Below the pieces are notes generated by a model. That model did no database searches. It saw only the letters and a list, made by a program, of their open reading frames with translations, and had not been told where the DNA came from. From assembly GCA_037718865.1 (NCBI GenBank), contig JBBJMP010000008.1:124001-188000 (forward strand): a stretch of 64,000 bases of DNA, read 5' to 3'. Position 1 is the stretch's first letter; every line of letters starts with the position of its first letter. This document shows positions 35,260-45,282 of the stretch, piece by piece. This DNA is from JADCRZ01 sp037718865. GTDB lineage: Bacteria > Bacteroidota > Bacteroidia > Chitinophagales > Chitinophagaceae. Both the position numbers and the translations under genes were made by a program.

Positions 35260-37539
35260 CTATGGTGTTACCCACTTCTTCATTGTCTTATCCCCCATTT
35301 CAAGCACCAGAGTTCCTCCGTTCATGAGATCATCATGTGAGAAAAAAAGCGAGGTCAACATCTTTCCATTTAGCCGGGCTGACTGAACGTACTTATTTTG
35401 CCTCGATGACTTATCGGCAATCAGTGTAAACCTTTTGCCATTTTGTAAATTAATGGTGACTTTGGTGAACAAGGGACTGGTGATGGTATACATGGGTATT
35501 CCAGGCGTAAGCGGAAAGAAACCCATTGCAGAGAACACCACAAAAGACGACATCGATCCGGCGTCTTCATCTCCCGGAACTCCGAAGATGTTATCCTGAA
35601 ACCACGTGTCGAGCAAAAGCCGGGTGTACTTTTGCGTCTTCCAGGGAGCATTGGTATAATTAAAAAGATAAGGAATAAAAAAGGTAACCTGGTTGCCCAT
35701 CGCAAACTGGCCGATCAGCCCTGTCTGGTTGGGAAATTTTTCAAAAAATTCCGGCCGGCTTCTGTCTAATCCTTCCCTGAAAAGCTGGTCAAGGTTTTTT
35801 TCCATTTTGTCAGCTCCACCCATAAGATCTCTCAGTCCTTTAATATCCTGTTGAACATTCCACACATAGCTCCACCCATTGTTCTCATTGTAGTAATCAA
35901 ACCCGTGGTGACCCCCATCGAATTTCGGATCTATTTCTATCCAGTTTCCCCTGGCATCTTTTGGCATGAACATGTTCATTTTTTCATGCCACAGCTTTTT
36001 GTAATTAGATGCCCGTGGCGAATAACGTTCAACTACATCTGTTTTACCCAGTTCCCTGGCCATCTCACTCACCGCCCAGCTGTCGTAAGCGTCGCCAAGG
36101 GTAATGGCTACTGCAGACCTTTGCTGACCACGTTTTAACGAGGCAAACGAATCGGTTTCGGGCTCCCCGGGATGTAATGCCGGGTAATAGCCGTTTTTAT
36201 AATAAAAATCTTCTAATGCGCCTTTCGGGCCGTTCCTGAAAGGAAGCATTGTGGCCTGCTCTGCATTTTTTAACATTCCTTCGAATGCCTTATTCACATC
36301 GAAATTCTTAACCCCTTTCCGGTATGCATCCAGGAACATAACGGATGAATGGAAGCCGAACATTCCGGGACGGTCGCCAAAGTGCCGGGGATACTCAGGC
36401 ATCCACCCGCTTTGCTCGTACATGCGAACATATGATTGCAGCATATCCGCTTCCCTTTCAGGATCCAGGATAAGCTTGAGCGGGTGCAGGGCGAGATAAT
36501 TTCCCCAGGTATAGTCGTCCACATAAAATGGCCGGCTGTCCTGATGCACTGCACTATCATATCCGCTGAAATATTTTCCGCCCTCTGAAATATCCACCAT
36601 GCGTGCATAACAACGGTACAGTGCGGTATAAAAACTTCTGCGCTGCGCCTCCGTTCCGCCTTCTACTTTAACCTGCCCGATCACCTTTTCCCAGGCCGCC
36701 TTCCCCTGGTTCTTTAGCTGATCAAATGTTATATTTTTCAGTTCATTCTCATAATTTGTCTTCGCCTGATCGGGACTGATAAAGGAGATGGCATAACGGA
36801 ATTCAATAACCGAACTTTCCTGTACCTCATAACTTACCCAGGCACGTTCACCACCAACCATAGACGGTTTCTCGGGTACGCCACTGACCGTATAGCGGCC
36901 CCAGTCTTTTTCTCCCTGCTTCTTTCCGCTTTGAGGCATTCCTGAAAAAACACCGTATAAATAAGCAACCCCTTTCTGCGAATGAATGGCGTCGTTTACA
37001 AATTCTTTCCCTGTTATGATATTCCCTTTGGTCAACTCATACTGACCGTTGGCATAGTAATGAGATAGAAGAAGATTTTTCTTAACACCTGAAGGATAAG
37101 TAAACCGGTAGATGCCCGTTTTTTTTCCGGCAGTATATTCCGCGAGGATGTCGTCATCGGTGAGGGATACAGAATAGTACCACGGCTGTGTTGTCTCAAA
37201 ATCATGATCATAGGTTAGTCTTCGGTACCAGCCTGTGTCCGTGACTTCACCGATGGAAGGTTTGATACCAAAGACCAACTGCGGAGTAATGATATTTGTC
37301 GCCAGCATAGGGAAGTCTGTGATCTGCATATCAAGGTGGTCCTGCCTTTTAGGGAACATCCTTACCATTTGATGGGGAAGGTGCACCACCGGCCGGTTGG
37401 TATTCAGTAAAGGGGCCACGTTGCCGATCGTAGGGTCAATGTACTGAAGGGAGCTGTTAGCGGTATGGGCAGATTGGCCTGAAAGGTTTTGAGCCGAGAT
37501 CACACAAAAAATTATAGCGGTCAGAATAAATTTGATCAT
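35260..37539 (-). CDS. Divergent GH92 alpha-mannosidase-like enzyme (copy A)
   Basis: 759 residues from the ATG at 37539, which starts a clean signal peptide (MIKFILTAIIFCVISAQNLSG); the longer open frame to 37650 runs into the previous gene and is not a likely start. GH92 features: an N-terminal YIDPTIGNVAPLLNTN segment and the C-terminal FGVPGDEDAGSMSSFVVFSA block followed by MGFFPLTPGIPMYTI. GH92 enzymes are calcium-dependent exo-alpha-mannosidases that invert stereochemistry. The N-terminal block departs from the usual NPFIGTxxHGHTYPG form (here RPVVHLPHQMVRMFPKRQDH), so specificity may differ. Periplasmic or surface. Tandem paralogue of the next gene. Confidence 0.85.
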   Translation of the reverse strand: MIKFILTAIIFCVISAQNLSGQSAHTANSSLQYIDPTIGNVAPLLNTNRPVVHLPHQMVRMFPKRQDHLDMQITDFPMLATNIITPQLVFGIKPSIGEVTDTGWYRRLTYDHDFETTQPWYYSVSLTDDDILAEYTAGKKTGIYRFTYPSGVKKNLLLSHYYANGQYELTKGNIITGKEFVNDAIHSQKGVAYLYGVFSGMPQSGKKQGEKDWGRYTVSGVPEKPSMVGGERAWVSYEVQESSVIEFRYAISFISPDQAKTNYENELKNITFDQLKNQGKAAWEKVIGQVKVEGGTEAQRRSFYTALYRCYARMVDISEGGKYFSGYDSAVHQDSRPFYVDDYTWGNYLALHPLKLILDPEREADMLQSYVRMYEQSGWMPEYPRHFGDRPGMFGFHSSVMFLDAYRKGVKNFDVNKAFEGMLKNAEQATMLPFRNGPKGALEDFYYKNGYYPALHPGEPETDSFASLKRGQQRSAVAITLGDAYDSWAVSEMARELGKTDVVERYSPRASNYKKLWHEKMNMFMPKDARGNWIEIDPKFDGGHHGFDYYNENNGWSYVWNVQQDIKGLRDLMGGADKMEKNLDQLFREGLDRSRPEFFEKFPNQTGLIGQFAMGNQVTFFIPYLFNYTNAPWKTQKYTRLLLDTWFQDNIFGVPGDEDAGSMSSFVVFSAMGFFPLTPGIPMYTITSPLFTKVTINLQNGKRFTLIADKSSRQNKYVQSARLNGKMLTSLFFSHDDLMNGGTLVLEMGDKTMKKWVTP

Positions 37540-37571
37540 AACTGTAATTAAAAATATTACTATGACAGACA

Positions 37572-37587
37572 GGGGGTACAAGCCCCC
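37572..37587 (-). repeat. GC-rich hairpin between the two GH92 genes
   Basis: On the minus strand GGGGG-CTTGTA-CCCCC begins one base after the stop codon of the upstream GH92 gene. No T-run follows, so it is more likely a REP-like or mRNA-processing hairpin than a terminator. It resembles the palindromes at 44852-45037. Confidence 0.5.
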
Positions 37588-37588
37588 G

Positions 37589-39901
37589 CTACCGGATATC
37601 CCATTTTTTACCTGTTTTTTCGCCCATCTCCAGCACCAGGGTGCCGCCATTCAGAAGGTCGATATGGGAAAAGAACAGCGAAGTGAGTGCTGTCCCGTTT
37701 AATGCTGCGGACTGTATGTATTTATTTTTCCGGGAAGCGTTATTGGCTACGAGTGTAAATTTTTTACCATTTTGTAATGTGATGGTCACTTTAGTAAACA
37801 GCGGACTGGTGATCGTATACATGGGTAAACCTGGGCTAACGGGGTAAAACCCCATTGCAGAGAATACTACAAAAGCCGACATGGCGCCACCGTCTTCATC
37901 GCCCGGAACGCCGAATATATTATCCTGGAACCAGGTGTCCAGTATCAGCCTGGTGTATTTCTGCGTCTTCCAGGGAGCATTTGTATAGTTAAAAAGATAG
38001 GGAATGAAAAAGGTCACCTGATTGCCCATCCCGAACTGGCCGATCAAGCTTGTCTGATCAGGGAATTTCGCCCAGAATTCAGGCTTGCTGCGCTCCAGGC
38101 CTTCGCGAAAAAGCTGATCAAGATTTTGTTCCAGCTTATCCGGGCCTCCCATCAGGCCCCTTAACCCTCCAATGTCGTGCTGAACGTTCCACTTGTAACT
38201 GAATCCATTGTTTTCGTTAAAATAATCATTACCTGCATGGCCGCCATCGAATTTCGGATCTATCTCTATCCAGTTACCCTTCGAATCTTTGGGCATGAAC
38301 ATATTATATTTCTCATACCAGAGGTTTTTGTAATTCTGTGCCAGCGGTGAATATTTTTTATAGATCTCCTGGTTGCCCAGTTCTTTGGCGAGTTCGCCCA
38401 GCGCCCAGCTGTCGTAACTGTTTCCGAGGGTAACAGCAACGGATGACCGCTTTTGCCCGGGCTTTGAAACGGCTACCGGGTCCGTTTCAGCTTCTCCGGG
38501 ATGCAGTCCGGGGTAATAACCTTTCGCATAGTAGAAAGTTTCCAGATCACCCGCGGGACCGTTCCTGCTTGGCAGCATGGTGGCTTTTTCGGCATTTTTC
38601 AACATTCCTTCGAATGCTTTATTCACATCGAAATTACGTACGCCTTTACGATACGCATCCAGGAACATAACAGCAGAATGGAAACCGAACATACCAGGAC
38701 GGTCACCAAAATGCCGGGGGTATTCGGGCATCCAGCCGCTTTGCCGGTACATATTCACATAAGATTGCAGCATATCCGCTTCCCGGTCAGGATTGAGCAT
38801 AGCCCGTAAGGGATGCAAAGCAAGGTAATTGCCCCATGTATAATCATCCACATAAAACGGCCTTTTGTCTTCGTGAATAGTACTGTCATAGCCACTGAAA
38901 TATTTCCCTCCTTCGGATATATCTACCATCCGTGCATAGCAACGGTATAAGGCGGTGTAAAAAGTGCGCTTTTGCGCTTCCGTACCTCCTTCCACTTTCA
39001 CCTGCCCGATAACTTTCTCCCAGGCAGATTTCCCTTTGCTCTTTAACTGATCGAACGTTGTATTTTTTAGCTCTCTTTCATAATTAAGTTTTGCCTGCTC
39101 CCTGCTGATAAAAGAGATGGCATAACGGAATTCAACAGCCGAAGCGTAATTTTCCGGATAGCTGGCCCAGCATCTTTCACCCTTCATAGGAGCAGGTTTT
39201 TGTTGCCTTCCTGTAACGGTATATCGCCCCCAATCCTTTTCACCTTCTTTTTTATCGGTTTCAGGTGAACCGGAAAAAACACCATACATAAAGGCAACTC
39301 CCTTTTGAGCATGTATCGCATCGTTTACGAATTCGGTTCCTGCAATAGTATTTTCATTCAGTAATTCATATTGACCGTTTGCATAGTAATGGGAAAGCAG
39401 CAGATTTTTCCGGGCACCAGCCGGAAAGGTAAAACGATAGATACCGGTCTTCTCCCCTGCTGTAAATTCAGTACGTATATCCTCATCCGTTAGAGTTACT
39501 GCGTAATACCAGGGTTTGGTTATTTCCAGGTCATGATCATAGGTCAGCCTCCGGTACCAACCTGTATCCGACACTTCACCGATAGATGGTTTAATACCGA
39601 ATATTACCTGCGGGGTAATGATATTTGTCGCCAGCATGGGAAAATCGGTAATCTGCATGTCAAGGTGATCCTGACGCTTGGGAAACATCCTTATCATCTG
39701 GTTTGGTAGATGAACAACCGGCCGGTTTGTGTTCAGTAAAGGCGCCACGTTCCCAATTGTAGGATCGATATAGTCGATTCCTTCAATGGTGCTGACCGCA
39801 GTTGTTTTCTTTTTTTCCTGTGCAAGTACACCTTTCAGGAAGCCTGTAAAAAAAAGGACGCCTGCCGAGATGAATAGATTGATGATTCTTGTTTTAATCA
39901 T
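37589..39901 (-). CDS. Divergent GH92 alpha-mannosidase-like enzyme (copy B)
   Basis: 770 residues from the ATG at 39901, giving the signal peptide MIKTRIINLFISAGVLFFTG; an upstream in-frame ATG at 39928 overlaps the SusD gene and adds nine residues without value. The body parallels copy A almost throughout: YIDPTIGNVAPLLNTNRPVV, EKVIGQVKVEGGTEAQ, YDSWALGELAKELGN and FGVPGDEDGGAMSAFVVFSA. It shares the same non-canonical N-terminal block. The two are evident tandem duplicates kept under the same SusC/SusD module, suggesting different linkages or positions on one substrate. Exo-alpha-mannosidase activity is inferred from family only. Confidence 0.85.
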   Translation of the reverse strand: MIKTRIINLFISAGVLFFTGFLKGVLAQEKKKTTAVSTIEGIDYIDPTIGNVAPLLNTNRPVVHLPNQMIRMFPKRQDHLDMQITDFPMLATNIITPQVIFGIKPSIGEVSDTGWYRRLTYDHDLEITKPWYYAVTLTDEDIRTEFTAGEKTGIYRFTFPAGARKNLLLSHYYANGQYELLNENTIAGTEFVNDAIHAQKGVAFMYGVFSGSPETDKKEGEKDWGRYTVTGRQQKPAPMKGERCWASYPENYASAVEFRYAISFISREQAKLNYERELKNTTFDQLKSKGKSAWEKVIGQVKVEGGTEAQKRTFYTALYRCYARMVDISEGGKYFSGYDSTIHEDKRPFYVDDYTWGNYLALHPLRAMLNPDREADMLQSYVNMYRQSGWMPEYPRHFGDRPGMFGFHSAVMFLDAYRKGVRNFDVNKAFEGMLKNAEKATMLPSRNGPAGDLETFYYAKGYYPGLHPGEAETDPVAVSKPGQKRSSVAVTLGNSYDSWALGELAKELGNQEIYKKYSPLAQNYKNLWYEKYNMFMPKDSKGNWIEIDPKFDGGHAGNDYFNENNGFSYKWNVQHDIGGLRGLMGGPDKLEQNLDQLFREGLERSKPEFWAKFPDQTSLIGQFGMGNQVTFFIPYLFNYTNAPWKTQKYTRLILDTWFQDNIFGVPGDEDGGAMSAFVVFSAMGFYPVSPGLPMYTITSPLFTKVTITLQNGKKFTLVANNASRKNKYIQSAALNGTALTSLFFSHIDLLNGGTLVLEMGEKTGKKWDIR

Positions 39902-39920
39902 TGGCGCTCCATGATAGACG

Positions 39921-41363
39921 TTAGTCATAGCCTGGGTTTTGTGCTAAAACCGCAGGATCGTTAATGATCTGCAGTTCAATTAAAGGTATTGGAAAAACAG
40001 TCATATGAGGTTTCATTCCAAACGGTTGCATTACGCTGAGCGCACGCCCTGTTCTTACCAGGTCGAACCACCGTACGCCTTCCATACCAAGTTCAAACCT
40101 CCTTTCCCGGTATATTTGTTCCCTTACCTCATCTTTTGAAGTGACTGTATGCTCGGGTAAGCCCACCCTTGTACGAATCTGGTTCAGATAAGGGATCGCC
40201 TGGCTGGTTTTACCATTTTCATTCAACGCCTCAGCATACATCAACAAAACATCGGCATAACGTATTACTTTCCAGTTAGCCTTGCTGTCGTTAATGGCTG
40301 GTGTTCTGGCCAGGTATTTTTTGGTAAAGGTAGCAATCTGTATAAAGCCCCGGAACACCCCATTATTATCCAGGTATCCTTTGGCTACGGTTACGTCCCG
40401 GCGAAGATCTGCAGGATCGAAAGCATCAAAAAAAGCAAGAGTAGGCGTGTTCTGTTCCCCTGCCCCGCCTTTTACACCATAGTATAGGTCAGCAGCAGAA
40501 CCGGCAGACTTTGGCAGAAACTTATTGGAAAAGCCACTTCCAAGGCCGAGGCCACCTTCCTCATATTCTATGTCGAAAATATACTCGGAGTGATGTTCAT
40601 CTTTGGAATAATCGAAGAGATCATTGTAGTTCTTCAGGATGGCATACCCCATGGTGGTCACTTCCTGTAATTTGGCTTCAGCCTTAATGAAATCTTTGCG
40701 TGTCAGGTAAACTCTGCCCAATAAGGCCCTTGCAGCTCCCTTTGTAACCCTTCCCACATCAGCACCCGTATATTTTACGGGCAGGTTGCTTTCGGCTTCC
40801 AGCAGGTCAGGAATGATAAGGTCGTTATATATTTTGTCTGTCTTTTCACGGTTTTTTTTATACCCATCCTGGATGCTGATCGGGCTGGTGATCATTGGAA
40901 CATCCCCGAAAATACGGACCAGGTCGAAATACGCAATTGCGCGTAAAAATTTAGCCTCTGCAATGTGCCGGTTTTTATTCGTGACCTCTGCTGCATCTGC
41001 ACGCTCAATTTTCGACAAAATCAGGTTGGCGCGGTTGATCACGCTGTAATAATTTCGCCAGGTATTTATCAGTAAAGCTGCACTGCTGTTCATGCTGAAG
41101 GTGTTCACGGAAACGAGGAAAGCATCATTGCCCAGTGCATGCCAGGAATCATCCGACCGGAGGTCGCCGTAAATCCAGAAGTCCTGGTATTGATTTCTTA
41201 AAGTACTGTAAACGCTAACAACAGCATCCTGGAAGTCCTTGTCCGTTTTGTACACTGCTTCCACACTAACAGTAGAAATTGGGGGTAATTCAATGAATTC
41301 TTTTTTACAGGATATCGTTAATATACAGGTAGCTATTGTGGCACTAAGTATTTTTTTCATCAC
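39921..41363 (-). CDS. RagB/SusD-type lipoprotein (pair 2)
   Basis: 480 residues. Lipoprotein signal MKKILSATIATCILTISCKK, then FIELPPISTVSVEAVYKTDK and the RagB/SusD helical core, ending PAVLAQNPGYD. Paralogue of the SusDs at 30433 and 48501. Its gene precedes the GH92 copy B gene by about 20 bp (using the 39901 start) and follows the SusC gene by 26 bp on the minus strand, so SusC-SusD-GH92-GH92 reads as one operon. Confidence 0.93.
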   Translation of the reverse strand: MMKKILSATIATCILTISCKKEFIELPPISTVSVEAVYKTDKDFQDAVVSVYSTLRNQYQDFWIYGDLRSDDSWHALGNDAFLVSVNTFSMNSSAALLINTWRNYYSVINRANLILSKIERADAAEVTNKNRHIAEAKFLRAIAYFDLVRIFGDVPMITSPISIQDGYKKNREKTDKIYNDLIIPDLLEAESNLPVKYTGADVGRVTKGAARALLGRVYLTRKDFIKAEAKLQEVTTMGYAILKNYNDLFDYSKDEHHSEYIFDIEYEEGGLGLGSGFSNKFLPKSAGSAADLYYGVKGGAGEQNTPTLAFFDAFDPADLRRDVTVAKGYLDNNGVFRGFIQIATFTKKYLARTPAINDSKANWKVIRYADVLLMYAEALNENGKTSQAIPYLNQIRTRVGLPEHTVTSKDEVREQIYRERRFELGMEGVRWFDLVRTGRALSVMQPFGMKPHMTVFPIPLIELQIINDPAVLAQNPGYD

Positions 41364-41389
41364 TGTTTTTTTATATGAAGCAACATAAA

Positions 41390-44300
41390 TTAAAAGGAAA
41401 CATTTACGCCTATCAGGAGGCTGCTTGGCAATGGGTAATCACTGGATTCGTTACCGGGGCTCAACGGATTATCGTTCATGCTGGCATCCGGGTTAAAGGC
41501 AGTATTCTTTGTGATGATGAAAGGGTTTGTGGCGTTGACATAGAACCTGAGTGAATGGAGCTTTATCTTTTGTGAAATTTTTGCAGGCACTACATACCCC
41601 AACGTGATATTGTTGACCCGCATGTACGATCCCTTGTCCAGGAATGCCTGGCTGGGCAACCGCACACCACCGGTAGGATTGTCATTGGGCCTGGGCGTTA
41701 TTCCGTCGCCGGGATCCTGTTCTGATTTCCAATAATTATTACTGAATGCGTACCCTCTTACACGCGCCCGGCCGCTGTTTCCACCGCCCCTTGATAAGTT
41801 ATAGACCACGTTACCTTTTGAACCTTGCAAGCTGACACTTAAGCTTAAGTTCCGGTAAGTGAAACGATTGGTCATACCGTAATAAAAATCCGGATAGGGC
41901 GAACCCATGATGCTTCTGTCAAAATTATTTATAATGCCATCCGGTTTGCCATCGGGACCGCCAACGTCTTTAAACCTTATATCACCAACGCGGGAACGAT
42001 CCGCCGCGCCCGGATTGAATATCGGTCCTTTGGCTAATTCGGACTGATTTTTAAAGATACCATCTGTCAGTAAGCCGTAAAACATGCCAATCGGCTGGCC
42101 GATCATGGTGACGTTGTTACCTGCATAAATGGGATCTCCTTTGGGCCCGAGCCGTACCACTTTGTTACGGTACGTGGAAAGATTAAAGTCGGTTGACCAG
42201 TCAAACAGCTTGCCTGACAGGTTCACAGTACTTAACACAAACTCCCAACCGGTGTTTTTTACTTCGCCGATATTTTGCAAGGCTGTGCTGAATCCGGTAT
42301 TATTTGGAACGTTCACATTTAATAGCAGATCAGTGTTCCGGGATTGAAAATGATCGACTGAAATAACCAGCCTTCTGTTAAAGAAACTTGCATCGACACC
42401 CGCATTAACGGACTTTTGTCTTTCCCAGGTTAAAAACGGGTTTCCAATTCTCCCCGGGGCGATACCGCTGATGGCACCTCCGCCCAGGGCATAGGTTTCA
42501 TAATTGATCGTCGCATACTGATCATAGTTACCAATATTGTTATTTCCTGTTTCTCCGTAGCTGGCCCTCAGCTTGAGCTCACTCAGGAAGGAAATATTTT
42601 TAAGAAATCGCTCCTCCGATAAACGCCAAGCCACCGCTACGGATGGGAATACACCATATTTGTTTTCAGTTCCGAAACGGGATGAACCATCGGTACGTAT
42701 AGACGCCGTCAGGTAGTACTTACTATTATAATTATAGTTCACCCTGGCCAGGTAGGAAAGCAACGACCATTCATAAAGGTTAGAGGTACCATTGGTTATC
42801 AGCCCGCTTACCGCACTCAGTGTCGGGACAAGGTTGTTTGGATACCGGTTACTACTTAATGCATTTGATTCACCATTTTCTTTTTGAACAGTGTAGCCTG
42901 CCAGTCCGGTTATTACATGCTTGCCTATAGATTTATTGTAATTGAGGGTATATTCGGTTAACCAGTTAGTGACCTGTGATGAATTATCAGAACCAAACGG
43001 CAAGTCATTAAAGAAATAAGAACGCTGTGGTTTAAATAACATGCCCTTGTTCCCCAGAACACTTCCCCCGATCAGGAAATTGAATTTGAGGTCGTTGGTT
43101 ATGCTGTATTCTGCGGTGAGGTTTGCCAGAAGCCGGGTCACCTTATTTAACACCTTTGTTTCCATAGCAACCGCCAGAGGATTATATACCGCTGCCAGGT
43201 CCGGCAGGCCGTCATAATTAAAGTAATCGCCATTTGAATTCCTCAGTGGGCGGAAATTATGAATATTTAAGGCAGCGGCCACCACTCCGGAGCCGAGGCA
43301 ACAGACGCCCGTGGAAGGGAGTGCGCTTTGTTTGGTAAATGAGGGGTTTAAATTAAGTTTAATCATTAACCTGTCGGTTAATTTGGCATCAAAGTTCGCG
43401 CGGATAGAATACCGTTCAAAACCGCTGTTGATAACAATGCCATCCTGCTTCATGTATTCGCCGCTAAGTGCGTATTTCATCATTTCATTTCCTCCTGATG
43501 CGGACAGCGCATACATCTGCTGCGGTGCATCAACTAATATTCCATCGAGAGCGTCTTCATCTGTAGTATTTTTCCCTTCAATGACGTCCATTATAACCTG
43601 AGGTACCGATTGTCGCCAGGTGGTGGGATGTCCTGAAACATTATTTCCGTCATCCATATTTTTGTTACGCATCCCATCAAGCCAGTACATGGCCTGCTCT
43701 TTTGAATTTTTCATCTTAGGGATCCTGGAAACCCTTTGCACGCCGTAATACGTGTCAAAAGTCAAAACCGGTTTGCCGGATCTCCCTCGTTTCGTATTGA
43801 TAATAACAACACCATTGGAACCCCGTGATCCGTATATGGCTGTAGCGGAGGCATCCTTTAATATATCGAGGCTTTCGATATCATTGGGGTTTAAGGTCTG
43901 TATGTTGTCTGTGGGAAAACCATCCACTACATATAGAGGACCAACGCCTGCAGAAATACTGCCTATGCCTCTTATTCTGATCTGCGGTGCAGAGCCCGGT
44001 TCACCGGAAACTGCCTTTACCTGAACGCCTGCCACCCTGCCGGCCAAACCCTGCTCTATACGGGTAACGCCCAGGTCCCTGATTTCCCTTGTGCTTACCG
44101 AACCTACGGACCCCGTCAGATCTTTCCTTTTCTGTACGCCATATCCAACAACAACCACCTGGTCCAATGCATCTGCACCGGACCGTTTCATATTAATTAC
44201 CAATGACAGGATTATGGCAGACTTTATATTATACCCCGATATGGTCTGCGGCTCATGCCCCACTGCAGAAAAAGCGAAGCTGTAAGGGCCGCCTGCGGGG

Positions 44301-44536
44301 ATCCTTGAAAAGGTAAATACACCGGAGCTGTCTGTACTTGTTCCGGAAGTGAAATTATCATTTGCTTTTCTGATAACCACGGACACACCTGAAAGTGGCT
44401 CTCCGTCGTCGTTTTGAACGATCCCTTTAACCAGGCTGGTTTTATCCTGGGCATTCAGGCCCAATGACAACATGAAGAACGGGATTAAGCCCAGGGCAAA
44501 AATGGTAACCCCTGATTTAAGTAGATTAAATCTCAT
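41390..44536 (-). CDS. SusC/RagA TonB-dependent transporter (pair 2)
   Basis: 1048 residues. Signal peptide MRFNLLKSGVTIFALGLIPF onward to the LNAQD cleavage region, regulatory-like domain GIVQNDDGEPLSGVSVVIRK, VVVVGYGVQKRKDLTGSVGS, plug signature LKDASATAIYGSRGSNGVVI, and a barrel ending LLIGVNVSF. First gene of the GH92 operon. Its first domain differs from those of pairs 1 and 3 (an inserted SAVGHEPQTISGYN segment), while the plug and barrel are highly similar. No STN domain. Confidence 0.93.
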   Translation of the reverse strand: MRFNLLKSGVTIFALGLIPFFMLSLGLNAQDKTSLVKGIVQNDDGEPLSGVSVVIRKANDNFTSGTSTDSSGVFTFSRIPAGGPYSFAFSAVGHEPQTISGYNIKSAIILSLVINMKRSGADALDQVVVVGYGVQKRKDLTGSVGSVSTREIRDLGVTRIEQGLAGRVAGVQVKAVSGEPGSAPQIRIRGIGSISAGVGPLYVVDGFPTDNIQTLNPNDIESLDILKDASATAIYGSRGSNGVVIINTKRGRSGKPVLTFDTYYGVQRVSRIPKMKNSKEQAMYWLDGMRNKNMDDGNNVSGHPTTWRQSVPQVIMDVIEGKNTTDEDALDGILVDAPQQMYALSASGGNEMMKYALSGEYMKQDGIVINSGFERYSIRANFDAKLTDRLMIKLNLNPSFTKQSALPSTGVCCLGSGVVAAALNIHNFRPLRNSNGDYFNYDGLPDLAAVYNPLAVAMETKVLNKVTRLLANLTAEYSITNDLKFNFLIGGSVLGNKGMLFKPQRSYFFNDLPFGSDNSSQVTNWLTEYTLNYNKSIGKHVITGLAGYTVQKENGESNALSSNRYPNNLVPTLSAVSGLITNGTSNLYEWSLLSYLARVNYNYNSKYYLTASIRTDGSSRFGTENKYGVFPSVAVAWRLSEERFLKNISFLSELKLRASYGETGNNNIGNYDQYATINYETYALGGGAISGIAPGRIGNPFLTWERQKSVNAGVDASFFNRRLVISVDHFQSRNTDLLLNVNVPNNTGFSTALQNIGEVKNTGWEFVLSTVNLSGKLFDWSTDFNLSTYRNKVVRLGPKGDPIYAGNNVTMIGQPIGMFYGLLTDGIFKNQSELAKGPIFNPGAADRSRVGDIRFKDVGGPDGKPDGIINNFDRSIMGSPYPDFYYGMTNRFTYRNLSLSVSLQGSKGNVVYNLSRGGGNSGRARVRGYAFSNNYWKSEQDPGDGITPRPNDNPTGGVRLPSQAFLDKGSYMRVNNITLGYVVPAKISQKIKLHSLRFYVNATNPFIITKNTAFNPDASMNDNPLSPGNESSDYPLPSSLLIGVNVSF

Positions 44537-45282
44537 ATGGCGCGTTGTTTTAGCATTTGAACAATCGAACTTTCACGGGAATGAGTGGTGGTGTCAAACA
44601 GATCGCCGTGTAGTCGAATTAACTATCATGATAAGCACTTACTACTATGATACGATTGAAGATAGCTTTACCCTTACCTGCCCTAAAAATATTTTCCGGT
44701 TAGTTTTGGAACCCTTGATCTATTTGTCCTGTTTTGTTCATTTTCTCCTGTCTTGTTTCATTTTTTGCTGCCGTATTTTATTTCTCCTGTTATAACCCAG
44801 CTCCGTCAGGCTACGGTTAAAACACATCTTGAGAAAATTAAAAAGGATTCATGCCCCGGCTCGGGGCAACCCGTCTGTAGCACATTGAGCATGCATTATT
44901 TTAGGCCCCGGATGGGGGCTACCCTTTTCAACAGGTAATAATAAATAATTTTTGCTTAGCGTGACTAAGGGTGGCCCCGCCGGGGCAATTTAAAGATGAT
45001 CACATTTCTACAAACGTTTTACCCCTGGCCGGGGTAATAAGTACACTGGCAGGAAATGATTTAGACATCACCTTATACGTATTTAAAAGATGTGTCCTAA
45101 CCGCGTAGGTAGGAGCCTCGTGTTTATAGCGAACAGATCGTAAGAATTCCGGGTCGCCAAAATTGTTAGCTGTCATTGTAAGGGTAAACTCTTTCTTACT
45201 CGTATTATACCGAATAAGGTATTCCTCCTTTTATTCAGGGTTATAGTTTTAGGCCGAATTCTCAAACACAAACAAAACGATT
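44537..45282. other. Divergent SusC promoter region with REP cluster
   Basis: About 745 bases between two divergent SusC genes, the largest true non-coding gap in the window. No gene is credible. It contains four GC-rich palindromes (44852-45037, listed separately) that stand out from the AT-rich surroundings. Promoters for both operons must be here, but I could not identify boxes with confidence. Confidence 0.6.
44852..45037. repeat. Cluster of four REP-like GC-rich palindromes
   Basis: Units: 44852-44868 (TGCCCCG-GCT-CGGGGCA), 44902-44921 (TAGGCCCC...GGGGGCTA, one mismatch), 44974-44986 (GCCCC-GCC-GGGGC) and 45019-45037 (TTACCCC-TGGCC-GGGGTAA). Units 1 and 2 are followed by ACCC-type tails. 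Units 3 and 4 read the same way on the other strand, so the set forms a head-to-head array. The shared core is GCCCCGG-N2-GGGGC plus a short tail. This looks like REP/BIME-type interspersed repeats; genome copy number is unknown here. Confidence 0.75.

Noticed and set aside
37540..37650. N-terminal extension of GH92 copy A
   Set aside because: The extension overlaps the neighbouring gene in another frame and places 37 residues before a normal signal peptide starting at 37539.
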